From Branchinecta lynchi (lineage: Eukaryota > Arthropoda > Branchiopoda > Anostraca > Branchinectidae), in assembly GCA_023053575.1 (NCBI GenBank), contig JAKZAP010000022.1, forward strand, positions 13,558,518-13,622,517: a stretch of DNA of 64,000 nt, given 5' to 3'. Of this stretch, positions 12,365 to 24,557 are shown in pieces. Under the pieces are notes generated by a model that saw only the letters and a list, made by a program, of their open reading frames with translations, was not told where the DNA came from and ran no database searches. The stretch's first letter is position 1, and each line of letters starts with the position of its first letter. Made by a program: the position numbers and the translations under genes.

Positions 12365-12853
12365 ACAAAAATTAGTGCACATGCACACAAATCACTGAAC
12401 TTGGTGCAGTGAACGTTGCGCAAAATTCACACTTTCTCCTGTCACTTACAAAGTTTTCAGACATCCTTATATATGCTATCATTTTAGTGCACATGCAAAA
12501 AAATCACTGAAAGTGCAGTGAACGTTGCGCACTTGGTTACATTAGCTGACTCGCATTTTCACAAAGTCACATTTTACCTCGTCATTCACACAGTTTGCAG
12601 ACATAACTCATATATGAATAAGATGTCATAGATAGATAGATAGATACTTTAATTTTAGCCGTTAGGCCATACACAAAATCATACATTTTTAAACACTTCG
12701 AGAGAGCGGTTATCTAAACTCACATGTAATAGTGCATGTGAAAGATCACTGAACTCGGTGCAGTGAACGTTGCGCACATAGTCACTGGCTGACTCCAGGA
12801 GTCACAAATTCACAGTTTTCGGACATCAGTTGTATATGAATAGCTGTCACATT
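12365..12853. repeat. minisatellite, three diverged units of ~115-140 bp, interrupted by a retrotransposon tail
   Basis: Units start near 12372, 12486 and 12732. Each has TAGTGCA(C/T)ATG, AAATCACTGAA, GTGCAGTGAACGTTGCGCA and later a CAGACAT-like block before TATATG. The third unit is separated from the second by the inserted element at 12630-12728. Confidence 0.75.
12630..12728 (-). mobile_element. extreme 3' end of a non-LTR retrotransposon (5'-truncated, ~99 bp)
   Basis: Nearly identical to the reverse complement of the last ~100 bp of the element ending at 36346: CGAGAGAGCG, CACTTCG, GTATGGCCTAACGGC in its sense direction, and a GATA/TATC microsatellite tail. It has landed within a minisatellite array. 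Confidence 0.85.
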
Positions 12854-13312
12854 TGTACATGCTCACACACAGAAATCGCGTGGCGAATGACGACATTTTA
12901 ACACTTACTGACAAACGATAAGGTATTTCTCGGACTGATTTTGCGCACTATCGTCATGACGTCGAATAAATAAAAAATTGATCCGTACGGATGTGGGAAT
13001 GCTGGAACAGGATCTCCAGCCCTCGATTACCCGAACCTGACCTGCTGTCCGGGCTATTTTGTAACAATAGTCCATGTACATATTGGCTGATTTTACGCCA
13101 AACTGGCTGATTTAACGACCGACTGGCTGATTTTTTTTTGCTGGCGTATTAAATTGTTTCGATTTTATTACAATTTTGGGTTGAAATTTTTTTTTGCCGA
13201 GTTTTTGGCGTACTTTTCAAGGACAGCGGCGTATTTCTTGGATCACGATCTGTCAACACTGCAAAAGGCATACTTTCGTATTCACACAGGGCATGCAAAG
13301 TTTATCCTAGTT

Positions 13313-13436
13313 ACGATTGAAGTTAACTGCAGTATTTGCTACTGTCATTAAGCTTATCTCTATAAAAACAATATTAATCCGAATTAGAGACAAGATCAGT
13401 CCCAGTAGCAACTACCGCAACATTTTTTTTACAGTG
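13313..13436. mobile_element. MITE, family C, copy 2 (partial)
   Basis: The right terminus TTTTTTTTACAGTG followed by TA is intact and the interior shows AGTTAACTGCAGTATTTGCT. The left CACTGTAAAAA end is not clear. Confidence 0.6.
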
Positions 13437-14159
13437 TAGTCCAAATCAATCACCATCATAGATGTTTAAATAAAACTCTTTTTATACTGTTTAATCAGCC
13501 TTGATCAGGTTCAGCGCTCCAAGTGGAATAGTTTCTGAAAGTTTCACATTGTCTAATACTCTTGACGACTATCTCTCGTTGCCGATGCAAACTCGCCATG
13601 TACCTGGCGGAAGAGCCGGAAGCGGCACCACAGATATCCCCAATGATCGCAGTGATTGATTGACACAGGATTTGAGTTGTTGTGTTTGAGTCGTTAGTGA
13701 GAACTTTTCTCGTTCTTCCTAAGGATTACTGGCGTGTTTTTTATCATATACAGAGTATTATTAACGCTTATGACAAAGAGCTTGTAAAATATGTGAAGGT
13801 AATGAGCAGAAAATGACAGCATCCCTTTCTGTTTAACTTCTGACCACCACCTGACTATTTTCACAGACTTCGAGACTCCAGACCAGACCGAACACAAGGG
13901 GAAGACTAGCTAACACTGACAAAGCCACGGCTTCTTAAACCCCCCATAGACTCAACCGAAAGGTATTTATCTTCGTGTGTGCCTTATTTTATTCGTAATT
14001 GTAACTGTCAGAATATCAATCAGCCGTGATTCCTAATGTGTTATCTTGACGATCCGCAGCTCGCAGTTGTAAATGCTATTAAGGAAATAAATGAGTTATA
14101 TATTGTTAAAGAAATTTTGCAAAATTTGTCCATCATCAAGTTGTGATCTATCTTACTCT
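13437..14159. other. unassigned stretch
   Basis: No recognisable gene or repeat. A minus-strand frame at 13694-13897 (67 codons) shows no domain. Confidence 0.4.
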
Positions 14160-14448
14160 GAGCGTGTTCCACCCTCCTAGCAGTAGCAACTATTAGTTAC
14201 TATTTCCGTTCCATCCTCACGAAAAGTTACTACGCTGACCGTTCCAACCCTCTGGAAATAGTAACTATTTGCTTACCATGCTCGGGAGCGTAGTAAGCGT
14301 GGTAACTACACATCTCTGTAACGTGATTGGTCGGATTCACCCGTGTCATTCTGATGGAAAACAGAAAAATCGTTCGTGCCTTGACGGCAAAAAGCCAAAT
14401 TCGTGACGTCGTGCGTAGTAACTACGGTAAGTAGGGTGGAACACGCTC
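14160..14448. mobile_element. MITE, family D (GAGCGTGTTCCACC termini), copy 1
   Basis: Begins GAGCGTGTTCCACCCT and ends AGGGTGGAACACGCTC. Subterminal AGTAACTATTAGTTACTATT recurs in all copies, with AAGTAGGGTGG near the right end. The flanking triplets (TCT and TAT) are close but not identical; other copies have perfect 3-bp duplications. Confidence 0.85.
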
Positions 14449-14619
14449 TATGTCTATAATGCGACATGGGGGATTTACAGAAACTAGTCCGCTTGGAAGC
14501 GCTGAACTAGACTACGGCGAATGATTCTTCAACTGATGATTTGATGTAATTCAATTACACTAACAATTGTTCAACAGAAAAAAAGGTACGAACCTCCTGT
14601 ACGATTATGTGGCGTTTCC

Positions 14620-14740
14620 ACGGACAAGAAATCCCGTCGAGCAGAAAAGAATTCCGGTCTACTTGGAAGGAATCTCGTCGGACAAGAAATCCCGTCGAGT
14701 AGAAAGGAATTCCGGTCTACTTGAAAGGAATCTCGTCGGT
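14620..14740. repeat. ~58-bp tandem repeat, two copies
   Basis: GGACAAGAAATCCCGTCGAG, then GAATTCCGGTCTACTTG and AGGAATCTCGTCG, occurs twice in a row with few differences. The open frame through it exists because the unit lacks stops and is not taken as a gene. Confidence 0.85.
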
Positions 14741-15247
14741 GGCGCTGGTAAAAAGACTAAAAACAGTCTATCTAGCTTTTGAGAGCAGCAGTCATCAGTA
14801 CCGATATCATAAATGCTATCAAAAATGTTTTTCTGGGATATGATGAATTTATTTTTGTCAGATTTTCTGGTTTGAAGAATTATTTTTCCCTCTGATTGTA
14901 AACATAATCTTGTCACTAAGACCGGATTCTGATCAAGTTTTCCTCTACTTGTAAACGCTAAGTTAGAGTTTTCGACTACCGTTCACTTAAAAAGTGAAAG
15001 CTTCCCTTTCCTGTAAATTAGCTTATGGATTTAATGTACTATCTCTGAGTGATCGATGATAATAATGAAGCGAAAGACACTAATCCGATTTGAGCGCTCC
15101 TGGTTCACTTTTGCATTCGCGCTCCCTCTCTTAATTAATTTAATTAATTAATTAATTAAACTTGTGCAGTAGCACTCTCTCTCATAGCAGAGTCGCATTC
15201 ACTGACAAGATTCTATGTGCAGCGTTTTACAAATGATCACACCAGTA
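14741..15247. other. unassigned, with TTAA-rich simple repeat at ~15129-15160
   Basis: The only structure seen is a run of TTAATTAA units of about 30 bp. No gene supported. Confidence 0.45.
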
Positions 15248-15541
15248 CCCGATGAAAAATTTGTAACATGTGTAGTTGTACGAAAACGTTGCATGTAATA
15301 CCATGTAATTCCAAAGAATACTATCATTTAATGTGCCTCAGACTGGTCCAATCTTATGTAGTAGTATCCAGTAGCATCCTGTCTTGCCATAATAGCACCC
15401 AGTCTTGCTAATAGTAGCATGCAGTAGTATGCATTAACACGGTAGCCTTGAAGTAGAAGCAAGTAGTAGCATCAGTTAGTACTGGATGCTACTTTTTCGT
15501 ACAACTTCGTACTACTATTTTGAGATAAATTTTTCATCAGG
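15248..15541. mobile_element. MITE, family E, copy 2
   Basis: Termini CCCGATGAAAAATTTGTAA and TTTGAGATAAATTTTTCATC are inverted. Clearly the same element as 11615-11909, with the same order of AGTAGTATCC and AGTAGCAT blocks. Confidence 0.85.
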
Positions 15542-16669
15542 AATGTCAAGGACATGTGAGCATATGTGCACCCTCACACAGACGAACATTCAGGGGGCTG
15601 ATTTCATAAATTTGTAACTGTTGGCACGGTGAAGACCAGAAAATAAATGCTATATCAAAACATCACATCGTGTCATCCTCGATCGGCGAGACAGAGTAAA
15701 AAATAAAATCGAAACTGATCTGAAGATGGACCTAAGTCTACAAATACGTATCTCGGAACTGGCAGGTGGTTTAGACCTACCGCCCTTTCTGTCAAATCTT
15801 TCAGTAAAAGCAGATCAACCCAGTTTACATTCCTTCAGAGACTTCTTGCCTCCGCTAATCGATAGACTATAAAAGCAAGTTGCATACCGACTTTTGCCAC
15901 AAAAACCGGCATTGAAACAAAGAAAGGACGCTTAATAATTTAAATGAACAGTATCACTTTTATAGTCAGACCAGCCGTCGGTTAAATGCGTGCGTAATAT
16001 GCAGAGGCCATAGCTACACTGCACAGTCTAACATTTTATATCGTGACTGAAACCACACCAATTTTTTTTTCTTATTTACGAATTCTGTTGTTTTAAATAG
16101 CTCTTTGGTGCAATAAATGTGCTTAGTATCTGAAAGCAAAATTCAGATGCATGTCAAATGCCGCAAGGTTGCTAGACATAGAATTACGCATAACCTAGTT
16201 TAACTGCTAATCTCTTGAGCTGTCCAGTTTTCCTGCCAATGTAGTGATGACCAGCTTAATTGAGCTTGTGTTCGACAGGTCTTGCTTAGTGTGATTCTAC
16301 ACTTTCAGAAGTTTCATAACATTTACACAAAATGCACAGTTTCGACAACTCTAAGATAACACACGCTAAAAACAAATTTTGTTATTAGCCTCTGAGTGCT
16401 TTGTTTTGGTGAAACAGAACAATAAACATGTTTTGCAATGCTACCTCTAATGAAAGATTAACACTTAGAGATCATACCGAAAATAGGCTATTCTGTAACA
16501 GTTGTAGACACCATAAAAGTGTTATCTGTTGAAACTCTGAAAATTGCTGAAATTGTATTATTAATATTCTGACAGTGCGTTCGCATATTTTGCTTCAGAC
16601 TCTGTCAGAAAGATGCATTCATGGCATACTAAATTGAAGCTCTAGCCTAACAGTTAACACCAGCCACAT
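15542..16669. other. 3' flank / presumed 3' UTR of the Tweety gene
   Basis: Immediately downstream (minus strand) of the Tweety stop codon. I see no canonical AATAAA on the minus strand close to the stop, so the UTR end is unknown. A dispersed repeat with CTACACTTTCAGAAGTTTCA lies near 16300; it recurs at 24.4, 31.7 and 46.0-46.2 kb. Confidence 0.4.
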
Positions 16670-16850
16670 TTAGTAGAAGTCTGCGGATTCGAGAGTCTTG
16701 CAACTCTTGCTGAGTGTGGCGTATTGACCGTTGTTTGGTCCCACGAATGGAGGGGGGCTTCGTCGGCCATTAGTAACGGTCAATGAGGTTTCGTGTGTTT
16801 TCCGAAGAGTTAAGGTGCGATCGCGGTCTTCGCTTGTGATTTTCCCGTTC
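16670..16850 (-). CDS. Tweety homologue, last coding exon (cytoplasmic tail and stop)
   Basis: The acceptor TTTTCTAG precedes 16850. One base completes the codon left by the TM5 exon (phase 2), then 59 codons run to TAA at 16670-16672. The peptide is hydrophilic, starts NGKITSEDRDR, has a proline patch SPPPFVGP and ends SADFY. TTYH proteins end in a polar cytoplasmic tail after TM5, of similar size; tail sequence is poorly conserved in the family, so the assignment rests on strand, phase, order, a strong acceptor and an in-frame stop. It is 8.1 kb downstream of the TM5 exon. A further tail exon between them is possible but not needed for the frame. Confidence 0.72.
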
Positions 16851-17480
16851 CTAGAAAACATGAGAAGTTATAAAGAAAGCTCAAACTTACACCTTGAAAA
16901 ATACACCTTGACGACGTACTTTGCCAAAACCACTCTGGAAAGCTATAGAGTTGAGCTTCGGGGAATAAAACTAACGAGTTTTCGAGTGATCCATGAATTT
17001 GGATAAAGACTTCGATCAAAAAGCTTACAGATGTTTAATAACATTCATTTTCTGACGAGAATGTGACGTCATCCTCAACCACAACATTGTTAAGGCGCAT
17101 TGACAACAAGTTTAGCACCCGGTCTCAGCCTGTACCGACAAAATTATCCTAACTCCCCACATTTCCACTTCATTCCAAAAATTCATTAATTTATTTCCCT
17201 CAAAGAATATATAACGAGGAGTACTAAAATAAATTTAAAAAACACTTTCACAAATAACTTTCAAAACAATAAATAACAATTGACGTACTTTAAACAACAC
17301 ACTGTACTTACTTGACTATTAACTTTTATCGAAAAACGGAAACAGATTCTTCAGAGTCAGAGTATTGTTAGCTTTAGCTACAAAATTATCAAATTTCTGC
17401 TTGAAATTTGAGACAGAGACGTAGAGTAGAGTTCAACCTTCCTAACAGAGACTGGCCCAGTTTTGTACCGACTGATCCCT
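16851..17480. other. Tweety intron, unassigned, with A-rich retrotransposon-like tail near 17170-17240
   Basis: The minus-strand motif set ATTTATTTCCCTCAAAG, then GAGTACTAAAATAAATTT, resembles the 3' end of a retroelement seen again at 36620-36700. Otherwise nothing recognised. Confidence 0.4.
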
Positions 17481-17708
17481 GTCATACACAAATCCTCATT
17501 TTTGGGCATGGTACACCGAACGTCTGGACATGTCCCAACGTAGTGCCCATATGTTGGACACACACCCATGAAAATATGTTGAATTGAGAATGTGGAATGT
17601 AGCTTTTGAAACAGATTTTTATGGGGGTACCATGCCCTTGCTACAGGGCATGGTGCCTGGTGCCCCAAAGTATGAGGCGTCATGTCCAAAAAATGAGGAT
17701 TTGTATAT
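17481..17708. repeat. inverted-repeat element, ~24-bp arms
   Basis: TCATACACAAATCCTCATTT (left) pairs with AAATGAGGATTTGTATATGA (right). The interior carries GGGCATGGTACACCG and, further on, copies of GGCATGGTGCC. Probably a small decayed foldback transposon. Confidence 0.65.
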
Positions 17709-18260
17709 GATTGGCTGAACCTGAGACCAAATTACAAACGAATTAAGTGCTGTTTATTATAAGCATAGTGATCAACATATTTTTTTATTCTGTAATTTTT
17801 CAGTAACAAACAAAGATTCTTTATACAATTCATTCCTGCTCTAAAAGCGGAAAGAACCACCTGAACAAGGATAAAATATTTAAAAACAAGCTGTATTTAT
17901 TAAATAACTTTTCTCGGACAGGAATGTAATGTATATCTTCCTATGCCCCATAATTTATATTATGACAATAAAGAGGTTGATAAGATACTGTATCAACCTC
18001 CAGAGAGGATAATATGATGCCGTATCAACCGCAGAAGTTGTTCCTTAACTACTCAAAAATAGAACCTGACCTCCAAAAAATAACTAAAAGCCATCAATTT
18101 CAGAAAGAAAAACAAAAGAAAACAGTAAAAAATAATGCAGAAATAGCACTGAAAAATATTTAAGAAAAAAAGTTCAAAAACTTAAAGAAAATGTTGTTTT
18201 CCTAGCCAACCAGCCTGGATTCCCACTGGAAATGCAAATTGTCAGCTAAAACAACATTAC
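17709..18260. other. Tweety intron, unassigned, small hairpin near 17950-18010
   Basis: AT-rich. GGTTGATAAGATACTG with TATCAACC, and a second TATCAACC, give a short hairpin. No gene. Confidence 0.4.
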
Positions 18261-18565
18261 GAGCGTGTTCCATCCTACTTACCGTAGTTACTACGCATGA
18301 CGTCACGATTTCTGGCTTTTTGCCGTCAAGGCTGGAACGATTTTTCTATTTTCCAGCAGGATCTCACGCCAGGGGCGAATCCGACCAATCACGTTACAGA
18401 GTTGCGTAGTTACTACGCTTACTACGCTCCCGAGCATGGTAAGCAAATAGTAACTATTAGTTACTATTCCGACAAGGTTGGAACGGTCAGCGTAGTAACT
18501 TTTCGTGAGGATGGAACGGGAATAGTAACTAATAGTAACTATTGTTAGAAGGGTGGAACACGCTC
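18261..18565. mobile_element. MITE, family D, copy 2, 3-bp target duplication TAC
   Basis: GAGCGTGTTCCATCCTACTT at the left and GGGTGGAACACGCTC at the right. TAC flanks both ends (18258-18260 and 18566-18568). Orientation is opposite to copy 1: the TACTTACCGTAG block is at the left here. Confidence 0.9.
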
Positions 18566-19270
18566 TACTTCCAACTTAATTTAATTTCTTTCCTCTACTC
18601 TCTAAAAGGCAGCTGCTGAGCAACTACCACAGTATTGATGTCAATTAATAAAAAAGTCAGTATTGCCACATTTCTGATGAAACCTGTGACTTATGGCAGA
18701 AAAAAAAACAATGGCATTCTGGCACCTACGAAACCAGGTCTTTTTCACACATCAGATTTTATGCTTCAATTTACTGGGGTAAGCAACCGATCACAGAGTT
18801 CTTACTCGGTTTGTCGAAGAAACGAAAATGTATGACAAATTGCAGAATTTGTGACCAGCGGCACACCGCTTTAAGCTTGGTAAATTCTATCAACCTAAGA
18901 GCCCACCGCTAGATGGCATCTGCTCCGCCACAAATGAAAAAGATGGTGTCGAATAAGGACTGTACTATTATAAATGTAAATACCCGGGTCACCACCATAG
19001 CAATTTTCACATTTCTACAGTAAGCCAGGGTTACCATTTCACTAAAAATTCCCTAAGAAGCAGCTCGCTACACTCGGCAGGTATCTTTCAACGGCCGTCT
19101 CGTTATAATACGGTATATCGACCTCAATGTCGGAAGTTAACCTTTAATATTCTGTTACACTAGATAATCAAACCAGATAACTTTCTTCAACTACCCACAG
19201 TTATCAGTTACAATTTGTTTTTAAATAAGAACTTTCCAAGAAAAATTCGCAAACGATTTTTCTCTACTCC
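18566..19270. other. Tweety intron, unassigned
   Basis: No gene or repeat recognised. Confidence 0.4.
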
Positions 19271-19274
19271 TTAA

Positions 19275-19714
19275 AGGACACCTGAACAATGAAACCATAC
19301 TTGAACACATCATTGAGAATGCATTTACAGACATGGACACGGAGAGCATTCTTCTCCTGAGCGTGAAGTTTTCAAAATAGGGATGATTGTTTCCGGAGGT
19401 TTGCACAAGCAGACTCCAAGACAAAAAGCGCAATTCATTCAAATCTTGTACAGCGGTGGCCGGATCGTCTTGGAATTTCTTCTAGATATACGTTTGGGCT
19501 TATCTGGTTAAAAAATATTCCAGAGGAAGGGTTGATTGGAGACATTTGTTCATTTCTAAAATTGCTCGGTACTGAAATAAGGACATATGCAAAATGGAGC
19601 AAAAATCATAGCTTGGAAACGGTATTTCGTATTTGGATTGGGTTTTCTGCAGGCAATGTTAACGGACGTCATACAGATAGGGATGATACTTAGTACTCTT
19701 CATTCAGGTGTCCT
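19275..19714. mobile_element. TTAA-type non-autonomous element with AGGACACCTGAA ends
   Basis: TTAA at 19271-19274 and 19715-19718 flank perfect 12-base inverted ends (AGGACACCTGAA and TTCAGGTGTCCT). At 440 bp there is no transposase frame. The TTAA target fits piggyBac-type transposition. Confidence 0.88.
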
Positions 19715-19735
19715 TTAAACAAACAATCACCCACC

Positions 19736-20189
19736 CAGAGCTGGGCGAATCCGACCATGAAAGGATTCGAATCCGAATCCAGGGCTAGGTACGAATCCGA
19801 ATCCACCATTTCATGCTGAGGATTCGAAACCAGATTCGAATCCTAACCTAACAAAAATCAAATCATATACATGGGTTATACTTTAAAAATGAGATGTGAC
19901 AAAAAGCACCGAGATTTAAGGTAATAGGATAACGTGATAAATTACTGAGGATGGCTGGTGGCGGAGATCAAAATGGTGGCTTGCCTATAAGGCCACTGTG
20001 TAAAAATTGGGAAACGGAAACTGGAAGGATGTAGATTAGAAGTTTGAGTGGATTCGTAAGATTGAGGGTTTGGAATCCGAGTCTGAATCCGAATCCAGCT
20101 TGACTAGCAGAAGATTCGAATCGGGATTCAAATCCGGCCAAAAGGACCAATCCCGGATTGGAATCCGGATTCGGATTCGCCCATCTCTG
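19736..20189. mobile_element. hAT-like MITE (CAGAG.TGGGCGAATCCGA ends), copy 1
   Basis: Left CAGAGCTGGGCGAATCCGA, right TCGGATTCGCCCATCTCTG. The interior has many GAATCCGAATCC repeats, itself a near palindrome. The 8-base flanks are similar (CACCCACC, CACACCCA) but not identical. Confidence 0.85.
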
Positions 20190-20569
20190 CACACCCAGAC
20201 AAATTGAACAAGATTTCGACGAATTTAACCTGAAATCGGGTGGAAATCTGTGTGACTCTGTCAAGAGTCGACTTCAAACGGTAAATCCCCCCCCCCCACA
20301 ATTAAAAGCTTCACACTTACAATGTTCCCGGGAACGGCGGCGTCTGAGGAGGGGTGTGTGAGTGTCTCGTGTGATATCGGAGGGAGTTCGTATTAGAACC
20401 GGGCGGTGCGTTAGGAGCATACGGCGACCGACCTGAGCCACTGGTTCGGCTGGCAGAACTAGTGGAGAGTGGCATGAATGGTTCTTGGTCCGCCACTTGG
20501 AGGTAGCCTTTCCTGCAAACACAAATACTGGATTAATAAGGACGACAGCGATAGTAGCTGCATTTTTTC

Positions 20570-21316
20570 AGATACCATGGTATCTGATACCACGGTCAAA
20601 AGTAGCTTAAGCAGTTCGCGAGTAGGCTATCTGGCCAGCTACCATGGTACCTAATACCACGGTCTAAAGACACGTTTGCAGTTCCGCGAGTAGGCTATCT
20701 GGCCAGTTACCATGGTACCTAATACCACGGTCTAAAGACGCTTTTGCAGTTCACGAGTAGGCTATCTGGCCAGTTACCATGGTACCTGATACCAGGGTCT
20801 AAAGTAGCTTTTGCAGTTCGCGAGTAGGCTATCTGGCCAGCTACCATGGTACCTAATACCACGGTCTAAAGACGCTTTTGCAATTCGCGAGTAGGCTATC
20901 TGGTCAGTTACCATGGTACCTGATACCACGGTCTAAAGACACTTTTGCAGTTCGCGAGTAGGCTATCTGGCCAGTTACCATGGTATCTGATACCACGGTC
21001 AAAAGTAGCTTTTGCAGTTCGCGAGTAGGCTATCTGGCGAGCTACCATGGTACCTAATACCACGGTCTAAAGACACGTTTGCAGTTCCGCGAGTAGGCTA
21101 TCTGGACAGTTACCATGGTACCTGATTCCACGGTCTAAAGACGCTTTTGCAGTTCGCGAGCAGACTATCTGGCCAGTTACCATGGTACCTGATACCACGG
21201 TCTAAAGACGCTTTTGCAGTTCGCGAGTAGGCTATCTGGCCAGTTACCATGGTATCTGATACCACGGTCTAAAGTCGCTTCTGTATCCGTGAGTAGGCTA
21301 TCTGGCCAGATACCAC
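20570..21316. repeat. satellite: 11 copies of a ~67-bp unit with a CCATGG palindrome
   Basis: GTAGGCTATCTGG recurs at intervals of 66-68 bases, eleven times. Each unit has TACCATGGTA, then C(C/T)(T/A)(A/G)ATACCACGG, TCTAAAGACGCTTTTGCAGT and CGCGAGTAGG. Two unit types (AAAGTAGC and AAAGACGC or AAAGACACG) alternate irregularly. TACCATGGTA is self-complementary. Diverged CCATGGTAT and CCGTGGTA motifs persist to about 21580. Lies in a Tweety intron. Confidence 0.95.
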
Positions 21317-21589
21317 GGTCCCGACCGTAGTAGAAAGGCTATCTCAGTTTTATCATCACCAACACAAGAGCATAGGTTTTGTCAAATTGGTGGGAAAGAA
21401 GTTTGATATTCGTGATGTGAGTGGATGCAAGTATTCCTTCTGGGAACGAAAAAAAAAAAAACTCGAATTCGGCAAAATGTCGGTTTTGCAAAGCAACCGT
21501 AGTGTTGGATACCGTGGTAACTGCAAAAAAAAAATGCAGATCCAGTCACCATGGTATCATACAGGCTACCGTGGTATGTTCAAAAATGC

Positions 21590-21895
21590 AACTACTGATC
21601 CCACTTCATTGAACAATAAGCCCCGTTCGTCTTCCGTAACTACTGAGCGGGGGCTTCTACCCGAGGCGCTGTACGCTCTCTGTTCAGCATAGAGCCATAG
21701 AGCTAGTGTACTAAACGCTGCGAGACGTCAATTCGTTTTGTTATTTTGTTATTTTATTTTAATAGTGAAGAGAGTCGATTATTTGTTGATTATTATTTCG
21801 GTATTGACCCCTATGTAACGAGCCATGGAGCTTTATGGGGGTCGAAAGTTATTTTGTTCATATATTTTTGCATTCAATAAAACTGAACTGAAGTG
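21590..21895 (+). mobile_element. 3' end of a retroelement (5'-truncated)
   Basis: Contains TTTCGGTATTGACCCC, TAACGAGCCATGGAGC, GGGGGTCGAAAGTTATTTTG and ends with AATAAAACTGAACTGAA, a polyadenylation-like signal and short repeat tail. The same sequence in inverse orientation lies at about 47600-47720, which supports a dispersed retroelement 3' end. Confidence 0.7.
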
Positions 21896-22204
21896 AAAGC
21901 TGCGTTCAATTCTCGGTCATTCCTTTTTTTTCTTTTAAAGCCGTTTTGAGTCGCGTTGAATTTAGCCTTGCCTCGGTCCTGTCCGAGTCCTGTCGGCCAA
22001 ATACCGTTTTATTTAAGGCTAGCACTGAAAAGCGAAAAAATCAAATAAGTGATTAACAGGGACTTCGTAAAGAGGTAGGTTTTAGGGGCTAGTAGACCAC
22101 CAGAAAAAGCACGGGAAGCGTCGGATGATTTGCCCCCAATCACATTCTCCAGGCCGATGGCTGAGTATCAGGAGATCGGCAACTGCGATACGCAAACCTT
22201 TAAC
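21896..22204. other. Tweety intron, unassigned
   Basis: Nothing recognised. Confidence 0.4.
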
Positions 22205-22318
22205 CCGTATCTCTAGTATCTCTACTGGGATAAGATTATTCCGAATTAAGAGATAATCTTATCTCGATAAGGACAAGATTATTCTCAGTAGCGAATCCTG
22301 CAAGATTTTTTTTTAGTG
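22205..22318. mobile_element. MITE, family C, copy 3 (partial)
   Basis: AGTATCTCTACTGGGATAAG, then AGATAATCTTATCTC and a truncated right end TTTTTTTTTAGTG, followed by TA. The left terminus is missing. Confidence 0.6.
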
Positions 22319-22529
22319 TATTTTGAAGCGGGTCTGAAAAGGTAGGAAACACGGAATTGATTGTTGCAGGACAGAGAGTTTGCCACTGGGAGAGAGAAGG
22401 CGGTAAACTGGGAGGGAAAAGGGTCGGTCCGGTCCTTATTTATGTCCGATGTATGAATTAATGAATTTATTGCACGAAAAAACCCTTGGGGTCATGGCAA
22501 CAAAACAAAAAGAAAACACAACAAACTAC

Positions 22530-23551
22530 AACAAGACCAAAGGTGTCGATGGGGTCCCAAAAATCTAATATTTGATTCAAACAATCGGGTCTTGTCTTCG
22601 CCAGATCCAGTCTTCGCCAGGCTAATCATCAGAGAAAACCAAGTTCAGATATACCTCTATAAGCCATATCTATTTTGACGATACTGACCGAGACTTCCTG
22701 CTTTACTTCTGCCAAGTTTCCGGTTTTGCCCGAACTCCGAGCGAACTACTAGTCCAGCAAAAAAAAAATTTCAGAAACAAATCCAGCGTATCTCCTTATA
22801 AAGAACATCTAATCAACTTTGAATAAGAGTTTGACTTAAAAAAAATTCCGGTTACAACCGGATCCGGACTAATTATATGTCCGAGTAAAAAATGATTGTC
22901 AAATACAGACTCGCCTCTCTTCTTACCGCTTAATCTGTCATCTAATCGAACGTTGGCTTTTAACAAATTTTCCGGTTTACGCCGGATTCCGTGCGAACTA
23001 GTTGTCCGGCGAGAAAATGATTTTCACCATCGTGTTTAGCATGTCTTTTTACCCCTAAATCGAACATTCAATCAACTTCAAATGAAACTTTTACCTTTAA
23101 CCAACTTTCCGGGTTTCGCCAGATTCCGGACGAGCTACTTGTTCGGCGAGAAAATGAATTTCACCATCATGTTTAGCATGTCTTCTTACCTCGAAATTGG
23201 CCATTTAATCAACTCCAAATAAAACTTTTACTTTTAACCAACTTTCCGGATTTTGCCGGATTCCGGACGAACTACTTGTCCGGCGAGAAAATGGTTTTCT
23301 TTATCGTGCTCAGCATGCCTTCTTACCCCATAATCGACTATCGCATTAGCTGTTTAATATATTTAATATATATATAAATGTAGAGCTACATCGCCCATCT
23401 ACGAACTTGACCTTACCCTTGACCCAATGAACCCTCACACCAAGCTTCATCAAAATATCTCATTCCCTTCGAGAGTTATCGTGCTCACAGACAGACGGAC
23501 ATTTTTGCGATGTCATAGGTGTCCCTCCACTTACGTTTTAGGATCCCAAAA
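22530..23551 (+). mobile_element. family A element, copy 4
   Basis: AACAAGACCAAAGGTGTCG to CACTTACGTTTTAGGATCCC. About five core units, the last three well conserved (CGGATTCCGGACGAACTACT). The microsatellite is minimal. A minus-strand retroelement tail (ATGAATTTATTGCACG) lies just upstream at about 22450-22500. Confidence 0.85.
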
Positions 23552-23617
23552 TCGCTTTCTATGGGACAAACAAACGCGGAGGAATGGATGTGAACTTAAA
23601 ACAATTTTTGTGTGAAT

Positions 23618-24315
23618 CAGAGATGGGCGACTCCGATCGTACAAGGATCCGATACGAATCCAGGGCTAGGTACGAATCCGAATCCACCATTTCAAGCTGA
23701 TGGTTCGAATCCGACCTTAACAAAAAATCAAATCATGTACATAGTTTATAGTTTAAAAAACAGAAGGGATAAAAGGCACGGATATCTAAGGTAATCAGAT
23801 AATGTGATAGATTACTGAGGATGGTTGGTGGTGGAAATAAAAAGTTGGATTGGCACTGTGTAAAAATTGAGAAACGGAAACTGGAAGGATGACTAGAAAC
23901 TTGGGCAGATTCATAAGTTTGAAGGTTTAGCATCTCGAATGTGAATCCACCCTGACAAGCAGAAGATTCGCATCCTCATTCGAATTAGGCCAAAAGGACG
24001 AATCCTGGATTCGAATCCAGAGCCTCGTTTTTGTTGCATGCTGCAGGTCCACTTCTCGGCCGATTCCGAACTGATTCTTTCTACATCCGTTTTGCACCGC
24101 GGTGCTTCCGAGGAAGACAGCATCGCTTCTCGAGAATCGGACTTGCTCACCGACCAAGTCCGTGCTTCCCTGCAAAGTGCTGCAGCGCTGCCCCTTCAAG
24201 CAAGAAGAAAGTGAATCCAAAAACGCATATTGTGCAGAAGCAAAGTGCAGCAGCAGCGATGCGGCAGCGCTGTTGCAACAAAAGCGATGCTCAGATTGGG
24301 CTTCGCCCATCTCTG
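23618..24315. mobile_element. hAT-like MITE, copy 2, perfect 8-bp target duplication GTGTGAAT
   Basis: CAGAGATGGGCG at the left and CGCCCATCTCTG at the right. GTGTGAAT occurs at 23610-23617 and 24316-24323. The left ~400 bp is collinear with 19736-20189. The right ~300 bp (TGCTGCAGGTCC, GCAGCAGCAGCGATGCGGCA) is different, so the element carries an extra or replaced interior. Confidence 0.93.
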
Positions 24316-24557
24316 GTGTGAATGAGAAAGTTTGAGTCAACTTATGTTCTAAATTTCTGGAGTGAATAGAAGGGGAGTCGTTACGACGACTGTATCGCAG
24401 ATAACAAATCTCTTCTTATCGTAACATTTAGCACAAGGATGCGAAAACATGTGTTATCTGTTATCGAGCTTTTGAAAGTGCAAGAACCTCCCTACTTTTT
24501 TTAATCATTCCCTCCCTGTCAGCTGATACCATCCCAAATGGCTGACTGAGGTTTGTT